Source: Candidatus Loosdrechtia aerotolerans (GTDB taxonomy: Bacteria > Planctomycetota > Brocadiia > Brocadiales > Brocadiaceae). From it: 64,000 nucleotides of DNA. The position numbers were made by a program, and so were the translations under genes. Shown here in pieces: positions 38,812 to 46,961 of the stretch (positions are counted from its first letter, which is position 1; each line of letters opens with the position of its first letter). The stretch is from the NCBI GenBank assembly GCA_021646405.1, contig SOER01000009.1, positions 1 through 64,000 of the forward strand. The letters are read 5' to 3'. A model generated the notes under the pieces. It was not told the DNA's origin. It did no database searches and saw only the letters and a list, made by a program, of their open reading frames with translations.

Positions 38812-40852
38812 GCTCCTCCATTTCTTTGCACTTACTGGTAGAAGCTAATGTTTTTAGACCCTTTAGAACAAGATGCACACACTCATCTACAAAAGGGGAT
38901 GCCATTAATCGCTGATAATCGTCTGAATTAAGACCGGAAGAGCGTGCTAAATCCTCAATAGACATGCTCTCTAAAATGGATTTGATTTCTGTATAGTCAG
39001 CATTCTGATTATCCTGTTTGGCTTTTTTCTGAAGTTCAAAATACCCGCCGTTATTAGTAATTTGCCAGTGTTCAGTAATGGGCTCAGCAAGAGACTTATC
39101 CGTAATTGTTTTGCAAACTTCTCCAACCACGCCCCCAAAAGCGCCGAGCAAAAAGATTGGTTTGTTTTTTTTTATTGAAATAATTATCTCTTCAAGAACT
39201 CCCGGCATCTTTCCATGATAGCCCGCAAGTTTGCCACCGGTACATATGCGTGCATGAGAGGTATCAATAGATTTTTCTCGCATCTGTGTAAGGCAACGAG
39301 ACCATACATATTTATTTTCCGTTCCACTTGGAGCTATGAAGGCATCCTTATCTATGTCTTTTTTAATATCACTTGGAATATTATGCTCAATAGATTTAAT
39401 GACGCCGCTATACTTAGCTCGCCAAGCAACAATTTCTGGATCTGATATATACAGAGGCCAAGCCAAATGATTCTCGACATGAATATTCTCAGTATTGAGT
39501 CGGGTCTTTAGTGCAATAGCTTCGTCGAGTATGAATTGCGTGAATCCGTCTTTGCGAAGATCGCCCCCATAAATAATCGTTCCCGCTCTGGCAAGAAGGT
39601 GTCTTGCCAGATCTTGGGACAATCTCTTTAGGTGGTCAGGATGTAAATGGTGTGTTGAATAATTACCCGTAGGATTATCAGAGATGGAAATGCCTATTCG
39701 CCAATTGTCCAAAACCCCATCTTCAGCTCTGCTCCATAAGGGAGTAAATGCATCAACCTCAAAATGAGAAAGCCAATCTGCTTCCTCTGAATAGAGCGAG
39801 GGCTCGGGGTAACAAACTTTTTGTTTTCCACTATTTTCTAACTCGATTACCTGACGGATCTCTGGCGGCCTTGAAATTATGGTGCAGTCATTATCAATCC
39901 AGTTCTGACTCTTATAGTATTCGAGAGATTTTTTGGCATGATGGTGGCGTATCGTTTCAAGAATAGTAGCAATCAAGACACGTAATATATCAGGCTCACT
40001 TATCGGAGTGTCCGGTGACACATGCACACAGGGCACATTAGAGCCAGCAGGGAAAACCCTGTCTTCAAAATCTTGAAGGCAGTCCACCGCAATGATTGGC
40101 CGCTGATGTTGTTTAGCGCAAAGGATTTCTCTCTGGCACCAATACCTGGAGGAATATGCATCACTTCCTATCGCAACCAACGTGGATTCTTTTATGTGTT
40201 TAATAATTTCTTCGTCAAATTTAAATCCCGGAGATATTTCAGTCGCATCAAAGAAACGCGACATATTGGTATTATCGATGAATTTATAGATTGATTCAGC
40301 ATGGAGGCGGCCAGTCTCTCCAGCTTTTGCATGACTTAAAAAAATCTTTATTGACGAACGCTTGCCATGATCTTCTGCACCAATTTCAACAAAACCATGC
40401 CTGAATATTTCATGAGCCATGGCCAGCACAGCCCGCTGCTCTCTCAAATCCCCCAACCATTCGTATGATCTCAGGAAATTTAGATTTTTGAGGTTGCCGT
40501 CACCATGTCCTAATCCATCTTTATCAATGGCTATTGGGACCGCCCGTGATGTGTTCGATAACGAAAGTTGATCGATGTAAGATTTCCATGCCTCCCGCCC
40601 TAACGTATTTACGCTTGCGAACACAAATACAATGTCTTTTGCAGCCTGCTGTTCAGGCGAATGCAATGGCGGCTGGCTTGGATTTTCTGAACTATAGAAA
40701 AATAAAGGTATATTTAATCCCCGAGAAAACGGACGGTCTACATCACGAGCAAAGCTGGATCTAACGGAGTCAAGAATTTTTTCAACGGACTTTTTATCTG
40801 CCGGGTTCCAAATGAAATGTATAGCCAAGGGTGGTTTGTATTCTGTTGTCAT
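38801..40852 (-). CDS. TIR-SLOG protein (putative Thoeris-like sensor/effector)
   Basis: A protein of 683 residues from the ATG at 40852; a TTG at 40870 is less likely. Residues 8-155 are a Rossmann-like TIR-related domain (LAIHFIWNPADKKSVEKILD). Residues 166-300 are a typical bacterial TIR domain (SSIKIFLSHAKAGETGRLHA, DATEISPGFKFDEEI), with the presumed NADase glutamate E242 in SRYWCQREIL. Residues 384-600 are a SLOG domain (LSQDLARHLLARAGTIIYGG DLRKDGFT, GKLAGYHGKMPGVLEEI, FLLGAFGG). In Thoeris, the SLOG domain of ThsA binds a cyclic ADP-ribose isomer made by ThsB and switches on NAD destruction. The domain make-up and the two ThsB-like genes just upstream suggest the same logic, with TIR replacing SIR2. 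This is inference. The ATG overlaps the preceding stop (TGATG). Confidence 0.8.
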   Translation of the reverse strand: MTTEYKPPLAIHFIWNPADKKSVEKILDSVRSSFARDVDRPFSRGLNIPLFFYSSENPSQPPLHSPEQQAAKDIVFVFASVNTLGREAWKSYIDQLSLSNTSRAVPIAIDKDGLGHGDGNLKNLNFLRSYEWLGDLREQRAVLAMAHEIFRHGFVEIGAEDHGKRSSIKIFLSHAKAGETGRLHAESIYKFIDNTNMSRFFDATEISPGFKFDEEIIKHIKESTLVAIGSDAYSSRYWCQREILCAKQHQRPIIAVDCLQDFEDRVFPAGSNVPCVHVSPDTPISEPDILRVLIATILETIRHHHAKKSLEYYKSQNWIDNDCTIISRPPEIRQVIELENSGKQKVCYPEPSLYSEEADWLSHFEVDAFTPLWSRAEDGVLDNWRIGISISDNPTGNYSTHHLHPDHLKRLSQDLARHLLARAGTIIYGGDLRKDGFTQFILDEAIALKTRLNTENIHVENHLAWPLYISDPEIVAWRAKYSGVIKSIEHNIPSDIKKDIDKDAFIAPSGTENKYVWSRCLTQMREKSIDTSHARICTGGKLAGYHGKMPGVLEEIIISIKKNKPIFLLGAFGGVVGEVCKTITDKSLAEPITEHWQITNNGGYFELQKKAKQDNQNADYTEIKSILESMSIEDLARSSGLNSDDYQRLMASPFVDECVHLVLKGLKTLASTSKCKEMEEHDE

Positions 40853-41403
40853 CAATGTGTCACCCCGCAAATTTTACAATCGCCATTGTATTTCATCATA
40901 TCCTGAGAGTTTTGAATTAGCTGCGCCCGGGAAGTTCTGGCCTGATAAGCATCCTCAACCCATAACGACAGTTCTTCTTTTGAACATGGATAATCTCTGT
41001 ATCGCGCATAACAATCAGACTCTCCTTTTGCCCAGTTCGCTTTCAATCGTGGGGGTAAATGAGCTGAATTTCCTTGGCTTGGTAAAAGGATTCCAATCAA
41101 GCCATTTGGAGTATATTGTCCCTGACGCAACGAACTCTTTATCTCCCAGTCAATGTATCGTCGGCTATGAGTGCAGCTTCCAATCAAAACAATGGTCACG
41201 GTACTGTCGCCAAGATATTTTTCCCTTATGCGCTGCATTACATAGTCGGTGTTAGTGCTGTTTATAAAGTCATCATTGTCGTTGGCTCCCAATACCTTGG
41301 GAATGAAGACGGTAGAGAATTCCTTGATAAAATCATCTACCTCGTTTCGATCCCCTTTGTAGTGTGAAATAAAAACCTTCCTTTTATTTGTACTTGATAT
41401 CAT
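40852..41403 (-). CDS. ThsB-like TIR protein (MTH538/DUF1863 type), copy 2
   Basis: A protein of 183 residues. MISSTNKRKVFISHYKGDRN begins the fold, DYVMQRIREKYLGDSTVTIV and LIGSCTHSRRYIDWEIKSSL follow, and GLIGILLPSQGN comes next. This is the MTH538-type TIR pattern shared with Thoeris ThsB. The glutamate expected to be catalytic is E87 in RRYIDWEI. The ATG at 41403 is chosen because GGAGGG precedes it. The stop of the preceding paralogue lies two bases upstream. It should convert NAD+ to a cyclic ADP-ribose-like signal when triggered; the trigger is unknown. A C-terminal tail with CKICG is specific to this copy. Confidence 0.85.
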   Translation of the reverse strand: MISSTNKRKVFISHYKGDRNEVDDFIKEFSTVFIPKVLGANDNDDFINSTNTDYVMQRIREKYLGDSTVTIVLIGSCTHSRRYIDWEIKSSLRQGQYTPNGLIGILLPSQGNSAHLPPRLKANWAKGESDCYARYRDYPCSKEELSLWVEDAYQARTSRAQLIQNSQDMMKYNGDCKICGVTH

Positions 41404-41405
41404 TG

Positions 41406-42026
41406 TCAGTCCCTCCAATGTGTTTGTGCTTTGGTTCTATTATTTGAAAAGCTGTCCCGGCCATTTGTCGGCAAACATGTTTTACGCCGCTGAAATGCAT
41501 CATGAATCCATTGGCGCAAATCATTTGGAGAAGCCGGCCAGGAATATATTTTGGCGAATCCGCATTCAATGTTGTCATTCAGCCGTGGAGGAATTGTATA
41601 TGGGTTATAGACACTGCCATTTTCTGTATACTTCAAAACTGATGCATTCATTCCGTATGGCAGTTGCGCCGAATAGATAGGGAGCAACAACCCCAACAAT
41701 CCGGTTCTTGAATTATTTTTTGTATCACGAATACCTGACGCTATTTCCCAGTCCACATGCTTTCTGCGCCAAGTTCCTTGCCCGATAAGCACAAGAGTAA
41801 CAGTGGCATCAGAAATAAAATCATCACGAATCAATTGACGGATACGATCTGTGGCCAAATAGGTGTTTATATCGCCATCGCCAACAGACTTTGAAACAAA
41901 CCCGTCAAATTGCTCTCCCCATTGAGTTTCAAGATGCTTTTTGTAGTAATCATCTGCATGATGAAAGCTGATGAACGTCTTATGCTTTGGTGTTACAGTG
42001 TTGTTGTAAAAGTTGTAAAAGCTCAT
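41406..42026 (-). CDS. ThsB-like TIR protein (MTH538/DUF1863 type), copy 1
   Basis: A protein of 206 residues, paralogous to its downstream neighbour. KTFISFHHADDYYKKHLETQ, DRIRQLIRDDFISDATVTLV and LIGQGTWRRKHVDWEIASGI give the MTH538-type TIR fold, with E94 as the presumed catalytic residue. GLLGLLLPIYSAQLP follows, and PPRLNDNIECGFAKIYSWPA aligns with the second half of copy 2. The ATG at 42026 overlaps the previous stop (TGATG), with AGAGGAG upstream. Two divergent ThsB-type proteins beside one SLOG effector resemble Thoeris loci with several ThsB genes, each thought to respond to different phages. Confidence 0.85.
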   Translation of the reverse strand: MSFYNFYNNTVTPKHKTFISFHHADDYYKKHLETQWGEQFDGFVSKSVGDGDINTYLATDRIRQLIRDDFISDATVTLVLIGQGTWRRKHVDWEIASGIRDTKNNSRTGLLGLLLPIYSAQLPYGMNASVLKYTENGSVYNPYTIPPRLNDNIECGFAKIYSWPASPNDLRQWIHDAFQRRKTCLPTNGRDSFSNNRTKAQTHWRD

Positions 42027-42547
42027 CAATAACTCCTCTGACCAAGTGATTTCATTACGGTAGATTCAAAGCTACGGGCGTTATTCACTGAAGCTGATCT
42101 TTGCGAGAAGTTCTCAAGCCCAATGCTTTTTTCGAGCAGTACAGACTGTCTTTTGTATTCCCTTGCAAAAACATCTATATCGCTATCAGACCGTAACCGA
42201 GGCCATTCGAGAAGGTATTCCGGCAATGTTTCTTGCCAGCTATAGGCGGAACGATCTGGCAGAGGTGTAAAGCTCGAAATAACCCGGGGCATTTCTCGCG
42301 CAGTGCCTATTTCAAAAGGCACCCACCACGACCCCTTTGTGTTTTCTGTCACAACAGCAAGTAGAGTGTCACATTTGCGCAGCCTGTCGACCAGTAATGG
42401 AGTGAGGCTGGATTTACCCCGATTATTTCCAAGCTCCTTATCCATATCATCGATATAGCAGGTAATATCGTAGATACGGTTAAGCCGCCAGAATACCTTT
42501 TTGGCTAATTCATCATCTCTGGTTGTATGCGATATAAATATTGGCAT
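42026..42547 (-). CDS. TIR-domain protein (TIR_2 type)
   Basis: A protein of 173 residues. The start MPIFISHTTRDDELAKKVFW is the first strand and helix of a TIR fold. CDTLLAVVTENTKGSWWVPF and EIGTARE contain the expected glutamate E79. Beyond about residue 115 the protein is helical and variable. It belongs to a different TIR group from its two neighbours. AAGGAG precedes the ATG. It is the first of the four TIR genes inside the R-M operon, 11 bp after the DUF2188 gene. Confidence 0.85.
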   Translation of the reverse strand: MPIFISHTTRDDELAKKVFWRLNRIYDITCYIDDMDKELGNNRGKSSLTPLLVDRLRKCDTLLAVVTENTKGSWWVPFEIGTAREMPRVISSFTPLPDRSAYSWQETLPEYLLEWPRLRSDSDIDVFAREYKRQSVLLEKSIGLENFSQRSASVNNARSFESTVMKSLGQRSY

Positions 42548-42558
42548 TGAATCACTCC

Positions 42559-42792
42559 TTATTTTTTATCCTTAGGAGGGCACGGGTCGTTTCCGTAGCT
42601 GTTGCCAGCCCGGATCTTCCCGTTCTCGCCATGAATCTTGGTGTCCGACTTTTGATTTCTGGCGATGTTCTCCGCCGCTTCAATGGCCTGGGCCTGGGTG
42701 TGGGTAACCTTGGTCGCTTTGCTGTTGCCTTCGCCCTTGACCGCCCAGCCATCGGGATGTTTTACAACGTGCTGATTTTTACCTTTAGCCAT
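42559..42792 (-). CDS. DUF2188 small protein
   Basis: A protein of 77 residues, basic. HVVKHPDGWAVKGEGNSKAT, QAQAIEAAENIARNQKSDTK and IHGENGKIRAGNSYGNDPCP fit the DUF2188 pattern (a short beta-hairpin, a helix, and a xSYGxDPxPP end). Proteins of this family commonly sit beside restriction or other mobile genes, with no known activity. GGAGGCGTAATC precedes the ATG; the first bases of that site are the end of hsdS. Confidence 0.9.
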   Translation of the reverse strand: MAKGKNQHVVKHPDGWAVKGEGNSKATKVTHTQAQAIEAAENIARNQKSDTKIHGENGKIRAGNSYGNDPCPPKDKK

Positions 42793-42794
42793 GA

Positions 42795-44000
42795 TTACGC
42801 CTCCATGTATTGGTTAACGATTTCCGGTTTTACTCGCCACTCGCCGGTGAGCATTTTCTGCATCAGGCCACGTTTCTGGGTTTTGTATTTTTCAGATAAA
42901 GCCTTAAGGGCATCAATTTCCGCTGATATCAAACTGAAATACTCTGCAAGTGCCTTCTGTTCTTTGAATTCAATCTTTGGAAATCCGATCGCACAGAAAT
43001 CGTCAAAGGATACGGTTTCTCTCACACTACCTTGAGCGCTCAGCTTTATTCGTTGCTTAGCCTCGTGAGAATTCAACCAATGCAGAAAGAGGTCGGTATT
43101 CAGCTCTGATGTTTTTTTAATCTCAAAAACGGTGTACATTGGGCTTAATACGCCAAAATCCCAACCATCTAACCTTTGCGATCGAACCGACATTTATTCG
43201 TGATGGGTTGTATGCGTATTCTCCCTTAGAAACAATTTTGTAGTTCGATAGGTTGTCACTGGCGACCTGTCTATCGAACTGGTCTTCTGGACGCACAAAA
43301 CCTTTCGAATTTGTAACACCCAAGACCTGGGTAATTGAAAGATCCCTGTTTCTCTTCGAGACTTCTTTCAGGAACTTTTTCAGCTTAATGCGTTCTGGAA
43401 TATCTAAGGAGAGACGCTTTGAAAGCTGTGCTTCATAGAATTTTTGCTTCTTCGCTATGAGTTGTTCGGTTTTCTCGATGGCCTCATCCCAGGTGGACAG
43501 CAGATCGGCAATGGATTTTTGCTCGGGAAGCGGGGGGAGTTGGAAATCATAGTTCTTCAAAAAAATAGCAGGAACACGCTTCTGGCCAGCTGTGCCAGTC
43601 ATGTTAAGCTCGCCTGTTCCCCTAAAATGGTGAGTTCTGGTAAGGAGATGCAGATACTCACCCGTTATGCTTTTTTTAGGGCGGAGAACATGAAATTCGG
43701 TGCTACCATATCCACGATCATTTTTTAGTTCTGTACATAGGCAACTTTGTAGTTCTCAAAGCACGGAGTGATTTTGGCGACCAGAACATCTCCAGTTTCA
43801 AAGGATGTAAAACCTTTCTTCACATCAATGGCTTTTCGGATCTCTGCACCTTGAATAATCCCTGACTCGGATACAGCATTCATTGGAAGAAATGCCACCA
43901 AGGTGTCATCATCAACAGAATTTGAGCGAGGGTTTACCTGAGCAGCATCCTTTATTTTGGATGGCTTCCAGCCGTTTGGAACTTGAAGTGCTTTGCTCAT
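42795..44000 (-). pseudogene. hsdS: Type I specificity subunit HsdS with two frameshifts
   Basis: HsdS recognises DNA through two target-recognition domains. The ATG at 44000 overlaps the hsdM stop (ATGA). The first domain (PNGWKPSKIKDAAQVNPRSN) breaks at a TAA near 43729, where one missing T restores NLKNDRGYGSTEFHVLRPKK. The frame then continues past 43602 through LPPLPEQKSIADLLSTWDEA (the central conserved region). The second domain breaks near 43173, where removing one A from GCAAAGG gives GSIARLDGWDFGVLSPMYTV and leads to the C-terminal repeat QKALAEYFSLISAEIDAL. Repaired length is about 400 residues, normal. Either the gene is dead or the two homopolymer-like sites hold sequencing errors. 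Confidence 0.88.
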
Positions 44001-45565
44001 CGTTGAATCTCCCTGAGCTTCTCGGCCATTTTCACCCGCACCGCTGCCAGCTCTTTTTCCAGACCGTCAATCTCCACCTGCACTGCATCGATGTCGATTT
44101 CCTCTTCCTCCTCAAAGGTGTCCACATAGCGGGGAATATTGAGATTGAAGTCGTTTTCCTTGATCTCGGCGAACTCGGCCACGTGGGCGTATTTTTCTAC
44201 TTCAGCACGGGCGGTGTAGGTCTCCATGATCTTGCCGATATGCGCTTCCGAGAGGGTGTTCATGTTTTTACCGGAGACAAACTCCCGGCTGGCATCGACA
44301 AAAAAGACGTTTTTGCATTCTTCACGGGCACCACCTTTTTCACGGGAGCGGTCAAAGACCAGAATCGCAACCGGAATGTTGGTGGTTGGGAACAGATTGC
44401 CCGGCAGGCCGATTACCGCATCCAGCAAATTTTCCTCAATTATTTTCTGGCGGATACGGCCTTCGGCAGCACCCCGGAACAACACGCCATGAGGAACCAC
44501 CACGGCGACCCGGCCCTGCTTTTCAAGGGCGGTTTCCACCATGTGACTGATAAATGCCCAGTCACCTTTGCTTTTAGGCGGAACACCGCGCCAGAAACGG
44601 TTGTATTGATCGCTCTCGGCATTTTCGGCCCCCCATTTATCCAGCGAGAACGGCGGATTGGCCACCACGCAGTTGAATTTCATCAACCGGTCGTTTTCCA
44701 CGAGCAGCGGGCTGTTCAGGGTGTCGCACCACTCAACCCGGGCACTGTCAAAGCTGTGCAGGAACATGTTCATGCGGCAGAGCGCCCATGTGCTGCCGTT
44801 GGACTCCTGGCCAAAAAGGGCAAAGTTGCGGTCGCCCACCTCTTTGGCTGCCTGAATCAAAAGACCGCCCGATCCGCAGGCCGGATCACAGATTCGGTCG
44901 CCCGGTTTAGGACCTGCCAGTTTGGCAACCAGCTTGGTTACCTTCAGCGGGGTAAAGAACTCTCCGGCCTTCTTTCCGGAGTCGGAGGCGAAGCGTTCAA
45001 TCAGGTAGATGTAGGTGTTACCAATGACATCCCCGGAAACACGGCTCGGACGCATATCGAGCTGGGGCTTGTGGAAATCTTCCAGCAGCTGTTTAAGACG
45101 GCGGTTACGGTCCTTGGTTTTCCCGAGGTTGGCCTCGCTGTTGAAGTCGATATTGCGGAAGACCCCTTCGAGTTTGCTCTTGTTGTTCTCTTCAATATGG
45201 TCGAGCACAATATTGATCAACTCGCCGATGTTGGAGGCTGACCTGCGCTCATACAGGCTGTGATAGGTAGCCGGGAACTCATCCAGAACCGTTTCTTCGC
45301 CGGTTTCGTCATTCTTTTCGGTGAGTTTCACCACCGGGAGAACAAAACGTTCACGCTCGAGCTTGCGACGGATACGAACATCATCATCACCATACTGTTT
45401 CTGATACTCCTCATAATGGTCCTGCCATACATCGGAGATGTACTTCAAAAACAGCATCACAAGGATGTAGTCTTTGTACTGCGCCGGATCAACCACTCCC
45501 CGGAAGGTGTCACACGCCGCCCATGCCGCGTTGTTGATGTCTTTCTGATCAATCTTACTGCTCAT
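43997..45565 (-). CDS. hsdM: Type I restriction-modification methyltransferase subunit HsdM
   Basis: A protein of 522 residues, intact. The N-terminal helical domain has AAWAACDTFRGVVDPAQYKD. The SAM site is ICDPACGSGGLLIQAAKEVG and the catalytic motif is VVANPPFSLDKWG (NPPF). Further HsdM features are GEFFTPLKVTKLVAKLAG, FGQESNGSTWALCRMNMFLH and VVVPHGVLFRGAAEGRIRQK. It methylates adenine in the site set by HsdS. GGAG precedes the ATG. Noticeably G+C-richer than the left part of the operon. It is flanked by a half-length HsdS before it and the broken full-length HsdS after it. Confidence 0.96.
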   Translation of the reverse strand: MSSKIDQKDINNAAWAACDTFRGVVDPAQYKDYILVMLFLKYISDVWQDHYEEYQKQYGDDDVRIRRKLERERFVLPVVKLTEKNDETGEETVLDEFPATYHSLYERRSASNIGELINIVLDHIEENNKSKLEGVFRNIDFNSEANLGKTKDRNRRLKQLLEDFHKPQLDMRPSRVSGDVIGNTYIYLIERFASDSGKKAGEFFTPLKVTKLVAKLAGPKPGDRICDPACGSGGLLIQAAKEVGDRNFALFGQESNGSTWALCRMNMFLHSFDSARVEWCDTLNSPLLVENDRLMKFNCVVANPPFSLDKWGAENAESDQYNRFWRGVPPKSKGDWAFISHMVETALEKQGRVAVVVPHGVLFRGAAEGRIRQKIIEENLLDAVIGLPGNLFPTTNIPVAILVFDRSREKGGAREECKNVFFVDASREFVSGKNMNTLSEAHIGKIMETYTARAEVEKYAHVAEFAEIKENDFNLNIPRYVDTFEEEEEIDIDAVQVEIDGLEKELAAVRVKMAEKLREIQR

Positions 45566-45568
45566 GTT

Positions 45569-46147
45569 TTATTCTCCTTTTGCAAACTGCATTAGTATCG
45601 TTGAAATGTATTGTTCCCGCTTATCGGCCAGCGTATGAAGCAGGGTTTGTTCACGGGCAGACAGCGAGGCCAGTTCTACGATGTTTTTCTGTTTTTCCAA
45701 GCTTGGCAGCGCAACCTCCAGATCTTCAATCGCCTGCTTGCTGATCATTTTCTGAACCGTTCCCTTGGCTCTGCTGGTCAGGAAAACCTGCGCATCACGC
45801 TGGCTGATGTACCAGTTCAGATACTCAGGCAAAACCTTATCCGGCTTTGTCACCCGTATCCTTAATAAAGGAGCGGCAACAACAGCCTTGCCCGGATCTT
45901 CGAGAAGAACCGCTGCTGTGGTTATATGGCCACGAGACCTGAATACCAGATCACCTTTCCGTGCAAGGTGATGCTCTTTCACGGCCTCCATGTTAATTTT
46001 GATCAGATCATCACAGCCGACAGTGTTGTCATCAAGAAGGTCCTTCATCTGAATAACTGCAACTCCGGCCCCTTCCGAGGCTTCGAGACGGGACCTGAAT
46101 GAGTACCCCATCTGTACGGTTGCCAGTTTTTTTATTTTCATCTTCAT
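45569..46147 (-). CDS. Half-length HsdS-like protein with one target-recognition domain
   Basis: A protein of 192 residues, first gene of the operon. It starts MKMKIKKLATVQMGYSFRSR, has GDLVFRSRGHITTAAVLLED and PEYLNWYISQRDAQVFLTSR AKGTVQKMI, and ends ALPSLEKQKNIVELASLSAR plus a helix. That is one Methylase_S target domain with one spacer helix, roughly half of an HsdS. Half-size S subunits can dimerise and work with HsdM. It may act as a second specificity, may replace the broken hsdS, or may be a stand-alone DNA-recognition protein. It ends three bases before the hsdM ATG. Confidence 0.85.
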   Translation of the reverse strand: MKMKIKKLATVQMGYSFRSRLEASEGAGVAVIQMKDLLDDNTVGCDDLIKINMEAVKEHHLARKGDLVFRSRGHITTAAVLLEDPGKAVVAAPLLRIRVTKPDKVLPEYLNWYISQRDAQVFLTSRAKGTVQKMISKQAIEDLEVALPSLEKQKNIVELASLSAREQTLLHTLADKREQYISTILMQFAKGE

Positions 46148-46186
46148 TCACTCACTTTACAATATGCTGTAATGTTGTTTCTGCAT

Positions 46187-46215
46187 AATATATGAAATTT
46201 GACGCTGCCTGTCAA
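46187..46215 (-). promoter_or_regulatory. Promoter of the R-M/TIR operon
   Basis: On the minus strand TTGACA (46215-46210) and TATATT (46192-46187) are separated by 17 bp. Transcription would start near 46180, 33 bases before the first ATG. Between them lies a TTACA-N7-TGTAA inverted repeat (about 46157-46173) that could be an operator. Confidence 0.7.
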
Positions 46216-46477
46216 CCATGTTTTGCAAAAATATCGTTTCTGCACTTTATATCCCAAAAGCCCGAAGTGATCCGCTTCGCATCATGGCCGAGGACGTAAT
46301 GGTACAGCCAAACGGTCCGGATCAAGTTGCTTGTCTTGACCGCCACCAGAACCCGTCGGTACATGCTGCGCCCTTCGGGATTGAAACCTTCCAGCCGATC
46401 GATGGGCGGCAGAGGGGAAAAAGAAAATCCGCCTACCCAGAGAATCACTCTGGAGAGACGGGTTGTCTTTTTCAAAA
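46216..46477. other. Junction segment without supported gene
   Basis: G+C-richer than the flanks. Open frames occur on both strands but none has a ribosome site or recognisable domain. It probably comes from a foreign donor and lies between the operon promoter and the duplicated tmRNA end. Confidence 0.4.
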
Positions 46478-46509
46478 TGGTGGAGGCGGTGGGAGTTGAG
46501 CCCGCGTCC
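46478..46509 (-). repeat. Duplicated tmRNA 3' end (attachment-site copy)
   Basis: Reads, on the minus strand, GGACGCGGGCTCAACTCCCA then CCGCCTCCACCA, matching the last 32 bases of the tmRNA gene at 48721-48752 at 29 of 32 positions and in the same orientation. The differences sit in the T-arm. Such a copy is the usual far end of an element that integrates at ssrA. Confidence 0.85.
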
Positions 46510-46666
46510 ATTTTTTATTAAGTATTTATATAAATACATCTTATAACTTTTCATACCCAAAAAATACCGTCACCAGACCGTCACCAAAAAGTATTTTACT
46601 CGTTGTAAAAATTGTGGGATAAAACACCTCATATCAGTATATCATATCAAGTAACCACAATTTAGT

Positions 46667-46695
46667 TGCATTCTTTTGTTTTGGATACTATAATA
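46667..46695 (+). promoter_or_regulatory. Promoter of hicAB
   Basis: TTGCAT at 46667-46672 and a perfect TATAAT at 46690-46695 with a 17-bp spacer. The expected start is at about 46702, next to the hicA ATG at 46701. Repeated CATATCA elements just upstream (46630-46652) may bind HicB. Confidence 0.65.
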
Positions 46696-46700
46696 AAGCA

Positions 46701-46961
46701 ATGAGTAAAGCCGAAAAAACACTAAAACGTTTCTTATCGAAACCAAAAGATTTTACCTATAGCGAGCTTAAGAAACTTTTAGCCGGTTTTGGATATGAAA
46801 ACATTAGCACAGGTAAGACGGCGGGGTCAAGAGTGACCTTTATGAATCCTGAGACCAAACACATTATTAAACTTCATAAGCCTCATCCAGGACCTGAACT
46901 TAAACGATACCAATTAGATTATATAGAGGAAACGTTGCGAGACAAAGGAGTGATAGAATGA
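46701..46961 (+). CDS. hicA: HicA-type toxin
   Basis: A protein of 86 residues with the double-stranded-RNA-binding-like HicA fold: FTYSELKKLLAGFGYENIST, GKTAGSRVTFMNPETKHIIK and LHKPHPGPELKRYQLDYIEE. HicA toxins cleave or block mRNA until bound by HicB. No ribosome site is visible, and the promoter places the transcript start at the ATG. It overlaps hicB by four bases (ATGA). Confidence 0.92.
   Translation: MSKAEKTLKRFLSKPKDFTYSELKKLLAGFGYENISTGKTAGSRVTFMNPETKHIIKLHKPHPGPELKRYQLDYIEETLRDKGVIE

Noticed and set aside
43883-45241. 452-codon open frame on the plus strand
   Set aside because: It is exactly antisense to the intact hsdM, has no ribosome site, and its His/Gly-rich translation matches no family style.
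46218-46499. Possible second integrase tail ending in the att copy
   Set aside because: The frame ends like the real integrase (run of Gly then stop) only because it reads through the same tmRNA sequence; upstream there are no recombinase motifs.
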